From the NCBI GenBank assembly GCA_965370955.1, contig CBDUWP010000024.1, positions 1 through 18,086 on the forward strand: DNA of 18,086 nucleotides, given 5' to 3'. Origin of the DNA: CBDUWP01 sp965370955. Lineage in GTDB: Bacteria; Planctomycetota; Phycisphaerae; Sedimentisphaerales; Anaerobacaceae. The notes under the pieces were generated by a model. It saw only the letters and a list, made by a program, of their open reading frames with translations. It ran no database searches and was not told where the DNA came from. A program made the translations under genes and the position numbers. Positions 8,364-14,629 of this stretch are shown here, piece after piece; position 1 is the first letter of the stretch, and every line of letters begins with the position of its first letter.

Positions 8364-8480
8364 TCATTCGTTCCTGTTTTGGCGCAAATCATATAACGCA
8401 CCGATAACGCACCGATTGTCATTCGTTCCTATTGCGATGCAAATCATATGACACACCGGTTTTCATTTGTTCTTGTTTTA
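8364..8480 (-). repeat. Tandem repeats (44-bp unit) in the pyrB-pyrC gap
   Basis: On the plus strand the units begin TCATTCGTTCCT at 8364 and 8419 and, degenerate, TCATTTGTTCTT at 8463. The second unit is 44 bp. The first is 55 bp because an 11-bp piece (TAACGCACCGA) is itself doubled at about 8394-8415. Units 1 and 2 share CAAATCATAT and CACCG at equivalent places. On the minus, coding, strand each unit carries an AGGAACGAATGA-type block, that is, a ribosome site followed by ATG; unit 1 supplies the ribosome site of pyrC. Confidence 0.85.
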
Positions 8481-8496
8481 TGTCGCCCACATTATT

Positions 8497-9441
8497 TTAT
8501 AAACGCGCCTGATCGACCAGATATAAAACTGCCATTCTGACAGCCAGTCCGTTTGCCACTTGGTCTAGGATAATGCTGTTTGGTCCATCGGCCACTTGGC
8601 TTTCCAGTTCGAGTCCTCGATTGATAGGGCCCGGATGCATAACCAGCACATCTGGCTTGGCCCTTTTCATTCTTTCGGCTGTCAGCCCGAAATAATGCGA
8701 ATATTCTCTAATGGAAGGAAACGGATTACCGCCCAGTCTTTCGAACTGAATTCTGAGCATATTCACGACATCTACTTTTTCGATAACCTCGTCGAGATTA
8801 TGACTGACTGTGACTGGAAATTTTTTGACTTCTGGCGGCATCAAGGTCGGCGGGCCAACGAAAATGACCTCTGCGCCGAGTTTCGTCATAGCCCACATAT
8901 CACTTCTTGCCACGCGCGAATGGGCGATATCCCCTACGATAGCGATTTTCAATCCTGCAAGTGACCCCTTGTGTTTCAATATGCTGTAAACGTCCAATAG
9001 CCCCTGTGTCGGATGCTCGCAAAATCCATCTCCGGCATTTATGACACATGCGTTGATATTGTCGCTCAACAACTTGGCTGCCCCGCCTGCCCCATGTCTA
9101 ATGACAACAATATCTATGCCCATCGCCTCAAGATTTCTGGCAGTATCAAGCAGCGTTTCGCCTTTGCTGACGGAGCTGTTTTTTTTGGTAAATTCCAGAG
9201 TATCGGCGCTTAACCTGTTCGCCGCTAAGGTAAAACTAAGCCTCGTTCTTGTGCTGTCTTCAAAAAATAAATTAACAACAACTCGGCCCCGCAATGTTGG
9301 GGCTTTTTTGACAGATCTTGTGCTAATCTGCTCAAAGCCCTTGGCTGTATCCAAAATACACTGGATTTCCGCTTCGCTCAAATCACGCAAGCCCAGCAGA
9401 TGTTTCCTATTCCAGCACAGTTTCGTTTTTTTCTTTTTCAA
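8497..9441 (-). CDS. pyrB: Aspartate carbamoyltransferase, catalytic chain
   Basis: 314 residues, the normal length of the catalytic subunit, joining carbamoyl phosphate and aspartate (step 2 of UMP synthesis). Carbamoyl-phosphate motif STRTR is at 63-67 in FFEDSTRTRLSF, the loop residue Lys93 in SKGET, HPTQGLLD at 143-150, an aspartate-binding region MLRIQFER at 228-235 and HPGPINRG at 269-276. The start codon is TTG at 9441: an in-frame TGA stands one codon upstream, no ATG is available before residue 107, and AAAGGA lies 7 nt upstream, so the rare start is forced. It begins 34 bp after the pyrR stop. No pyrI regulatory-chain gene is present in the window, so allosteric control of the E. 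coli type is unlikely from this locus. Confidence 0.96.
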   Translation of the reverse strand: MKKKKTKLCWNRKHLLGLRDLSEAEIQCILDTAKGFEQISTRSVKKAPTLRGRVVVNLFFEDSTRTRLSFTLAANRLSADTLEFTKKNSSVSKGETLLDTARNLEAMGIDIVVIRHGAGGAAKLLSDNINACVINAGDGFCEHPTQGLLDVYSILKHKGSLAGLKIAIVGDIAHSRVARSDMWAMTKLGAEVIFVGPPTLMPPEVKKFPVTVSHNLDEVIEKVDVVNMLRIQFERLGGNPFPSIREYSHYFGLTAERMKRAKPDVLVMHPGPINRGLELESQVADGPNSIILDQVANGLAVRMAVLYLVDQARL

Positions 9442-9475
9442 CCGTCAATCCTTTGCCAATTTTTTTGGTCAATAG

Positions 9476-10006
9476 CTATTTGACAATCACTTGGTCGACT
9501 TGGTCAGATTCTACAAGATTAACCAGCACTTGTCCATTGTGATTAGCCTCCGTTTTGAATCCTGTGTAGTCCGCTTGGATCGGCAATTCCCTGCCCTGTC
9601 TCTCAATCATGACTGCCAACTTGATGGCCTTTGGCCTGCCCAAGTCTGTCAAAGCATCCAATGCCGCCCTTGCCGAACGGCCGGTATGCAATACATCATC
9701 AACTAAAATAATGATCTTATCATCGACATTGAATTTGATTTCGGTTGTTTTAACCTCTAGTATTCCGCCATCTCTATGCGAGTTGATATCATCTCTATAT
9801 AGTGTTATATCTAGTGTTCCGCATTCGACATTTTTTTTGAGTTTTTCTTGTACTAATTTCGCCAGCCTTTGCGCTACGATTTCTCCTCTGGTTCGTACTC
9901 CTACAAAGGCGATAGAATGGCTATACTGTTCGGCATCAACCGCAATATTTTCAGCCATTTCGTTTAACACTTCATAGACTTGCTTGCTATTTAGAATAGT
10001 TTTCAT
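9476..10006 (-). CDS. pyrR: PyrR pyrimidine regulator / uracil phosphoribosyltransferase
   Basis: 176 residues, full length for PyrR. It has VGVRTRGE at 35-42, the family-typical LDITLYRDD at 65-73, the PRPP-binding loop ILVDDVLHTGRSARAAL at about 100-116, and RELPIQAD at 139-146. In Gram-positive bacteria PyrR binds pyr mRNA in response to UMP/UTP and also makes UMP from uracil and PRPP. It is the first gene of the operon. The leader predicted from the promoter is only about 33 nt and the gap to pyrB is 34 bp; neither contains an antiterminator/terminator pair, so classical attenuation is not visible. Regulation could instead act on translation initiation, as reported for mycobacteria, or PyrR may serve mainly as an enzyme. 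Confidence 0.95.
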   Translation of the reverse strand: MKTILNSKQVYEVLNEMAENIAVDAEQYSHSIAFVGVRTRGEIVAQRLAKLVQEKLKKNVECGTLDITLYRDDINSHRDGGILEVKTTEIKFNVDDKIIILVDDVLHTGRSARAALDALTDLGRPKAIKLAVMIERQGRELPIQADYTGFKTEANHNGQVLVNLVESDQVDQVIVK

Positions 10007-10045
10007 AATTTTCTATCCACCGCTTCCACTGTCTATATTTTTATT

Positions 10046-10074
10046 AGTATATCCTGCCGCATCATCAAAATCAA
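10046..10074 (-). promoter_or_regulatory. Sigma-70 promoter of the pyrR operon
   Basis: On the minus strand TTGATT (10074-10069), a 17-bp spacer, and TATACT (10051-10046). Transcription would start near 10039, about 33 nt before the pyrR ATG and downstream of the PilZ gene's stop codon. Confidence 0.7.
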
Positions 10075-10107
10075 GAGTGAAATAAGAAGTGCTTGTTATG
10101 GTTTGTA

Positions 10108-10878
10108 TTATTTCGGAAGGCTTTTGGTTTGCGTCATTTTCTCATATTGGCTGATAACCCCGCAAATTCTCTGCAATACCATTCTGCCTTGACAACTGGC
10201 TTCCAGCCCCGCGATTTGCATCCCCAGACAGACACTTTGTGCATCTGCAGTCGGCATAATACTCTTAATAGCAACTGTGAAAGTCAACTCTGTTTCGTGA
10301 GGAAACGGAACAAATCGAACACCAATGAGCTGCCTTTTCTTGAAAGTTTTTTCCAGCTCCGGCTCAATCGCAACAGCTAATCCACCTGCTGACAAATCTA
10401 ATAATTTACCAGACAAATAAGTTCTCTTATCGGGATCGGCGTTGGATTTTCCCCTATGCCACATTTCTACAGTGACATCTGTGTCACTTGGAACAGCTAC
10501 TCGCCAATAACTCCTCTTTTGAACCTTTTCCATTTGCTTTGGAGCATCTAACACAAGCCGAAATCCGCCGTCAACAGCGGACGATGTCTTGACTGCGAGA
10601 ACCTTCGTGTCAAAAAGAAAACTGTCATGACTTACGCCGTAACCATGCTTGAAAGAGACGCCGATGTTTTGATTTGGTTCGATTTTCAGATCAACCGTTT
10701 TCTTGAACGGCACAATCTTGACCTCGAAAATATCCACTTCAATCCTTGTGATCTGAGCCCTGAGCCAATGCCAGCAATTATCAACCGCATAAGAAATAAT
10801 GATCGGCATAGACAAATTGTGCGCCGCCCTTATGGCACCGCTTAATCTGTCACCATGTAGCATAATCACTTCGTTCAC
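10108..10878 (-). CDS. PilZ-domain protein (YcgR-like c-di-GMP receptor)
   Basis: 256 residues with the proposed GTG start at 10878, which has AAAGG 8 nt upstream; the open frame continues to 10998 but that extension reads as non-coding. The N-terminal half (about 20-115) is a beta-rich region like the flagellar-brake PilZN domain. The C-terminal half is a PilZ domain: the c-di-GMP motif RxxxR is present as RSYWR (122-126) and the second motif D-x-S-x-x-G as DLSAGG (161-166). No membrane segment or signal peptide is apparent. Family knowledge says such proteins change motility, adhesion or polysaccharide export when c-di-GMP rises; the partner here is unknown. It lies upstream of pyrR but the pyr operon has its own promoter. 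An ATG at 10863 is an alternative start. Confidence 0.85.
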   Translation of the reverse strand: MNEVIMLHGDRLSGAIRAAHNLSMPIIISYAVDNCWHWLRAQITRIEVDIFEVKIVPFKKTVDLKIEPNQNIGVSFKHGYGVSHDSFLFDTKVLAVKTSSAVDGGFRLVLDAPKQMEKVQKRSYWRVAVPSDTDVTVEMWHRGKSNADPDKRTYLSGKLLDLSAGGLAVAIEPELEKTFKKRQLIGVRFVPFPHETELTFTVAIKSIMPTADAQSVCLGMQIAGLEASCQGRMVLQRICGVISQYEKMTQTKSLPK

Positions 10879-11025
10879 AGCTAAAACCTTTATAAATTCA
10901 CAATAAAACAACCAATTGTTATATCGGCAATACACTCGGCTAGTTGTACAGAAACAGCGATTTAGCCTTAAAAGTAGCAAAAAACAGCTATAGGTCAAAT
11001 TTGCTCGATTTTTATCGGTCTATCA

Positions 11026-11055
11026 TTGGCAAAATAGGCGGTTTTTTGGTAGAAT
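11026..11055 (+). promoter_or_regulatory. Promoter of the dockerin subtilase gene (near-leaderless)
   Basis: TTGGCA (11026-11031), 18-bp spacer, TAGAAT (11050-11055). The ATG follows 9 nt after the -10 box, so the mRNA would begin 2-4 nt before the start codon. No ribosome-binding sequence is present between the -10 and the ATG, which agrees with leaderless translation. The block GGCAAAATAGGC in this promoter recurs in front of aroA. Confidence 0.6.
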
Positions 11056-11064
11056 ACTATTCTC

Positions 11065-12792
11065 ATGAATAATAAATTGACGAGTATTTTTTTAGCGATT
11101 ATTGCACTAGCAATGCTGTTTTTACTGCCTTTGGATGCGGCAGCCAAAGCGGCAAGCGGCAACTCTCGACAATTTTCGCCTTTTCAGCCCAGCGGCTTTA
11201 ATAGTTGCGGCATCACAGAGCTGAAAGCATTGGACGATCAATTAACCGGCAAAACCGTCAACATTGGCGTCATTTGCCGCAGCTTAACCTATGATAGCGA
11301 TCAGCCGCAAAACGATTATCGACCAAATATCAGCCATAAAAGTTTCAAATCCGCCGAACTAACCTTTCATGACAACGGCTTGATTTCGCCTAAAGTTTCG
11401 TATCATTCGACAGGTATTTGTTCGGTCCTGTTCGGCAGTGAACCGAATGTCACCGATATCGAGCTTGGCCAATTTGAATATCGCGGCATAATCCCACAGG
11501 CAACTGGCGATATTTATGAATTCTGGCATTTTTTAACCAGCGTTATTTTTCCTCAAAAAGCACCATCAGCCGACATCATCACAGCCAGCATCGGAACGAG
11601 CCAGCCATCTTGGTGGACAAGAGGTATAGAGTCAATGGTTGAGAATCACGGTACGATTTTCGTTTCATCAATTGGCAATGGCACTGAGTCTTACGACCGG
11701 CCTTTATACCCGGCCGCCAGTGCAAATGTCATCGGAGCAGGTGTCGTGGACAGTTTAGCCAGTAACGATTTAAACCTCGAGCTGCGTAATTTCGCCAACG
11801 TTTTCCCATGGCATTCCAGCTTTGGCCCGACATTTGACGACCGCACAAAACCAGACCTCGTGGCTATTGGTAATTTTTTGGTAGCTGATGACAATAGCAT
11901 TGACGGCTATGAAACGACTGGAAACTGGTCCAGCTTTGCTTCTCCTACAGTTGCAGGAGCGGTCGGCCTTTTAGTGGATAAAGCCAAACAGGATTCGACA
12001 TTGTCAGATTCTATTTTCCAACCGGTCATGAAATCTATATTGCTTAGCTCTGCGAAGAAACTACCATTTTGGCATAAGGGTTTGTTGAGTAAGCTTGACG
12101 ATCACGAGGCTCCTTTAGACTTTTTGCAAGGCGCCGGCCTTCTTAACGTGCGAGCTGCCTATGACATTTTGGTCAAGCCATATCAGATAAATGAAGCCAG
12201 TGACATTGGCTGGTCAAGATCGACTGTCGGAGTTGACTCGCCGCAATCTTATATAATCACCACCAGCCAAACACAGCAGTCGCAGCCGGTTGCTCTTTCG
12301 ATTTCTCTTTGCTGGCTGAGACATTACCAAAATAGCTATCCATTTAATTCGATCGGCTCACAGGACAGTAATCTGCGACTGGAATTATGGTCTTTGGATT
12401 CTGATAACAAGGAAGTTTCGTTAGTTGATTATAGTGACAGCTTAGCTGACAATGTCGAGCATATTTATTTCCATCTTGACAATGATAATGGAAATACCGC
12501 TCGCTATAAGATCATTGTCCTCAACCATGATTCTCATGAAGAGCCTTATGGACTTTCTTGGTCTACTTTGCCGTTAGAGAATGCTGCCAGTCGAACCTTA
12601 TCAAGTTGTGATTTAAATGGCGACGGCAAGATAACTCAGCTGGATATAGATTTATTGACTGAGCAGATTTTAAAAGACATGGCAGGCTCTGCCAGCTATT
12701 GTCTTGGCGATATTAACAATGATGGTGAGATCGATTTCGCTGACGCCGCCATCATTAAGGATCACATCGCAGACCCTAATGCCGCACAATAA
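11065..12792 (+). CDS. Secreted subtilase-like (S8) protein with C-terminal dockerin
   Basis: 575 residues. A signal peptide (MNNKLTSIFLAIIALAMLFL..., cleavage likely near AAA-KA, residues 25-29) shows export. The S8 peptidase fold is recognisable: His114 in YHSTGICS at the place of the HGTHVAG motif, Asn205 in SSIGNGTE as the oxyanion Asn, and Ser290 in WSSFASPTVAGAVG replacing GTSMASP. At the position of the catalytic Asp (VIDTG) the protein has VICRS, Cys71, so the triad is incomplete. A beta-sandwich-like region follows (about 385-505), then a type I dockerin at about 515-570 with two calcium loops (DLNGDGKITQLD and DINNDGEIDFAD). The dockerin suggests docking to a cohesin scaffold on the cell surface; no cohesin is in the window. 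It may be a weak protease, a binding protein, or a divergent active enzyme. It stands alone and divergent from the PilZ gene. Confidence 0.82.
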   Translation: MNNKLTSIFLAIIALAMLFLLPLDAAAKAASGNSRQFSPFQPSGFNSCGITELKALDDQLTGKTVNIGVICRSLTYDSDQPQNDYRPNISHKSFKSAELTFHDNGLISPKVSYHSTGICSVLFGSEPNVTDIELGQFEYRGIIPQATGDIYEFWHFLTSVIFPQKAPSADIITASIGTSQPSWWTRGIESMVENHGTIFVSSIGNGTESYDRPLYPAASANVIGAGVVDSLASNDLNLELRNFANVFPWHSSFGPTFDDRTKPDLVAIGNFLVADDNSIDGYETTGNWSSFASPTVAGAVGLLVDKAKQDSTLSDSIFQPVMKSILLSSAKKLPFWHKGLLSKLDDHEAPLDFLQGAGLLNVRAAYDILVKPYQINEASDIGWSRSTVGVDSPQSYIITTSQTQQSQPVALSISLCWLRHYQNSYPFNSIGSQDSNLRLELWSLDSDNKEVSLVDYSDSLADNVEHIYFHLDNDNGNTARYKIIVLNHDSHEEPYGLSWSTLPLENAASRTLSSCDLNGDGKITQLDIDLLTEQILKDMAGSASYCLGDINNDGEIDFADAAIIKDHIADPNAAQ

Positions 12793-12818
12793 TTTAATTT
12801 TTGAATAATTTAATTTTT
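12788..12818 (+). repeat. 15-bp direct repeat at the end of the subtilase gene
   Basis: AATAATTTAATTTTT occurs at 12788-12802 and 12804-12818, separated by one G. The first copy contains the stop codon (12790-12792). It is low-complexity A+T sequence. Confidence 0.7.
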
Positions 12819-13127
12819 TATTTATTATGCTGTCTATTATTTCAAAACCGCTTTGTGGCTATTGATAGCCCCTTTGGATTTCAGCTGTAATGATTCTCCC
12901 CAGCTTACCAACAGCCTATTAACACTATCGCCAGCCGCAAAAAAATGAACGAAATCAGTCAACCTGCAAAAGCTGTCCGTGCCTGCGATATGGGTCAAAA
13001 TCAGTGATTTAATATTTTAATTTTTAAAGCTACCCTTTTAGTCCTAGCCGATAATAGAAAATGTGAATCATAAGGGGATTCAAAAATTCGCAATATTATT
13101 GACAAGATATTGTTTAGGAGCTTGTAA
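12793..13127. other. Intergenic region after the subtilase gene
   Basis: 335 bp without a gene longer than about 20 codons. It contains the short direct repeat, a small hairpin GGCTAT-TG-ATAGCC at 12857-12870 with no T-run, and an inverted repeat TGAATC-N7-GATTCA at 13064-13082. A TATTAT at 13094-13099 could be the -10 box of the small ORF that follows. No terminator of the classical type is seen for the subtilase gene. Confidence 0.5.
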
Positions 13128-13307
13128 ATGATACCATTATTAGGATTGGCATTTGTGGAATTTTCTTACGATTCGGTTGCCGAGTCGCTGCGCCAACCAG
13201 CTAATAGACAAAACGGCACAAGTAGCCGAACTATCAAATACTATGAAGATCTAAAGGAGTGTTTGCTCGAATTCAATAGGCTTCATCTCATGAGACCTCC
13301 GCCATAA
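13128..13307 (+). CDS. Possible 59-residue small protein, unknown function
   Basis: ATG at 13128 is preceded by AGGAG (13116-13120) at 7 nt, the best-placed ribosome site in this stretch, and the frame stays open for 59 codons to a TAA at 13305-13307. The product starts MIPLLGLAFVEFSYDSVAES, has a basic middle (RQPANRQNGTSSRTIKYYED) and ends HLMRPPP. I do not recognise a family. A terminator (13359-13390) follows 52 bp later and a plausible -10 box with a flanking inverted repeat lies upstream, so a complete small transcription unit is possible. It could equally be a fragment of a decayed gene or a chance frame in an otherwise empty region. Confidence 0.4.
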   Translation: MIPLLGLAFVEFSYDSVAESLRQPANRQNGTSSRTIKYYEDLKECLLEFNRLHLMRPPP

Positions 13308-13358
13308 AAGTTTTATAAATAAATTTGGAACCAAAAAATTTTTAAACCATAAATTGAA

Positions 13359-13390
13359 AAAGGCCGCAACAGTTAATTGTTACGGCCTTT
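13359..13390. terminator. Bidirectional rho-independent terminator
   Basis: AAAGGCCG (13359-13366) pairs perfectly with CGGCCTTT (13383-13390); after one mismatch AACA/TGTT continues the stem. T-runs follow on both strands (TTTGTTTTTT on plus, TTTTTC on minus). It serves asnA on the minus strand, whose stop is at 13424, and any transcript arriving from the left on the plus strand. Confidence 0.88.
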
Positions 13391-13423
13391 GTTTTTTCAT
13401 CTATCCACTATAAGCAAAAAATG

Positions 13424-14467
13424 TTACAGTAGATTAACTCCCTTTTGCTTGCATTGGTCGACCATATCTTTTGGCCAGATACTGGCTTGTACTTCACCAA
13501 CATGCATTTTGTTAAGAAAATACATACAGACTCTTGACTGTCCGATTCCGCCGCCAATACTAAGAGGTATCTCGCCGTTAATAAGCCTTTGATGCCATTT
13601 ATAATCCAGCCGATGTGTCTCGTTTCTTTGCTCGAGCTGCTTGATCATTGATTCTTTATCAACCCTGATGCCCATCGAGCTTATTTCCATCGCTCTATTA
13701 AGAACCGGGCTCCAGAGTAGAATATCGCCATTTAATCCCTTTTTGCCATCGGATGCTTCTGTTATCCAGTCGTCATAATCAGGAGCGCGGCCATCGTGGA
13801 TCTTGCCATCGGCGAGTAGGCCGCCAATGCCAATCACGAAAACTGCCTTGAACTCTTTAGTCGCTTCATTCTCTCTAGCTCGGGAATCAAGATCCGGATA
13901 TTTAGCCTGCAAGTCCTCTGTATGCAAAAACGTAATCTCGTCAGGCAAGGTCATCGTCTCAACTTGAGAAAATTCCTTTTTGACCTGTTTCTGCAATTGC
14001 TTCATCGCATCGTATATTTTTTTGACGGTATCTTTCAAAAATTCGACATTTCTCTGGTCAGCTGAGACGACTTTCTCCCAGTCCCACTGATCAACATAGG
14101 CTGAATGTAAATTATCAAGACAATCTTCGTCCGGCCTGATAGCATTCATATCAGTATACAGACCTTCGCCAACCTTGAATTCATAATCAGCCAAAGCCTG
14201 CCTTTTCCATTTCGCCAGCGAAAATAAACATTCCGCTACACTATTATTGTCATCGAGCAATTCAAAGGTCACTTTTCTTTCTGTTCCGTTTAAATCATCG
14301 TTGACGCCTGATCCTTTTCTAACGAACAACGGCGCCGAAACCCTCTGCAAATTCAATTGATTAGCCAAATTATTTTCAAAATTATCCTTTATCATCTTGA
14401 TAGCCTTTTCAGTTTCTCGCAATGACAGCGGCGAACGATAATCTTTATTTATAATCAGGTTTGACAT
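13424..14467 (-). CDS. asnA: Aspartate-ammonia ligase (ammonia-dependent asparagine synthetase)
   Basis: 347 residues, a class II tRNA-synthetase-like enzyme making asparagine from aspartate, ammonia and ATP. The body of the family is intact: LFVRKGSGVNDDLNGTERKV at about 47-66, the central HDGRAPDYDDW (224-234), the ATP-site strand EISSMGIRVD (261-270) and the motif 3-like GGGIGQSR (305-312). The start is the ATG at 14467, not the upstream ATG at 14542, because a near-perfect AAGGAGGT lies 5 nt before it and the following MSNLIINKDYRSPLSLRETEKAI matches the usual N-terminus. The gene is monocistronic, ends in a bidirectional terminator, and is divergent from aroA. An 8-bp inverted repeat in the upstream region is a candidate operator. 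Ammonia use rather than glutamine (AsnB) fits an anaerobe in ammonium-rich conditions, which is inference. Confidence 0.96.
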   Translation of the reverse strand: MSNLIINKDYRSPLSLRETEKAIKMIKDNFENNLANQLNLQRVSAPLFVRKGSGVNDDLNGTERKVTFELLDDNNSVAECLFSLAKWKRQALADYEFKVGEGLYTDMNAIRPDEDCLDNLHSAYVDQWDWEKVVSADQRNVEFLKDTVKKIYDAMKQLQKQVKKEFSQVETMTLPDEITFLHTEDLQAKYPDLDSRARENEATKEFKAVFVIGIGGLLADGKIHDGRAPDYDDWITEASDGKKGLNGDILLWSPVLNRAMEISSMGIRVDKESMIKQLEQRNETHRLDYKWHQRLINGEIPLSIGGGIGQSRVCMYFLNKMHVGEVQASIWPKDMVDQCKQKGVNLL

Positions 14468-14511
14468 TTTTACCTCCTTAGGGTAAAAAACAATAAAATT
14501 AACACAATCTG

Positions 14512-14536
14512 TTAAGCTACTATTTCCATAGCTTAA
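14512..14536. promoter_or_regulatory. Inverted repeat upstream of asnA, candidate operator
   Basis: TTAAGCTA (14512-14519) and TAGCTTAA (14529-14536) are perfect 8-bp arms around a 9-bp spacer. On the minus strand the repeat sits immediately after a TTGACT (14542-14537) and its second arm coincides with the -10 position (TAGCTT, 17-bp spacing), so a repressor bound here would cover the asnA promoter. The regulator is unknown. Confidence 0.45.
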
Positions 14537-14593
14537 AGTCAAATTAAATTTACTTATAACAGTGATTAGCCGCTGAGAGTCGCATTCTTTTCC

Positions 14594-14621
14594 GGCAAAA
14601 TTGGCATTAATACAATAGAAT
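14594..14621 (+). promoter_or_regulatory. Promoter of aroA (near-leaderless, shared motif)
   Basis: GGCAAAATTGGC (14594-14605), 10 bp, TAGAAT (14616-14621), then 8 nt to the ATG. The layout is the same, base for base in spacing, as in front of the subtilase gene. A classical -35 is poor (CCGGCA at 18-bp spacing). There is no ribosome-binding sequence before the ATG. Confidence 0.55.
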
Positions 14622-14629
14622 GGCTGGCC

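Noticed and set aside
8364..8480. CRISPR-like array in the pyrB-pyrC gap
   Set aside because: Units are contiguous and diverged, without unique spacers of constant length, and there are no cas genes; this is a simple tandem duplication.
10879..10998. Extended N-terminus of the PilZ protein, to 10998
   Set aside because: The added residues are a Cys/Phe/Tyr-rich run with no family match, while a GTG with a ribosome site at 10878 gives a normal protein.
12857..12870. Terminator hairpin after the subtilase gene
   Set aside because: The 6-bp stem with a 2-nt loop has no T-run and lies 65 bp past the stop.
13099..13127. TTGACA-N17-TTGTAA promoter just before the small ORF
   Set aside because: The -10 match is poor and it would start transcription inside the ORF, leaving out the good ribosome site.
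14468..14542. Longer asnA start at the ATG at 14542
   Set aside because: The additional 25 residues do not resemble AsnA, and AAGGAGGT directly before the ATG at 14467 fixes the start there.
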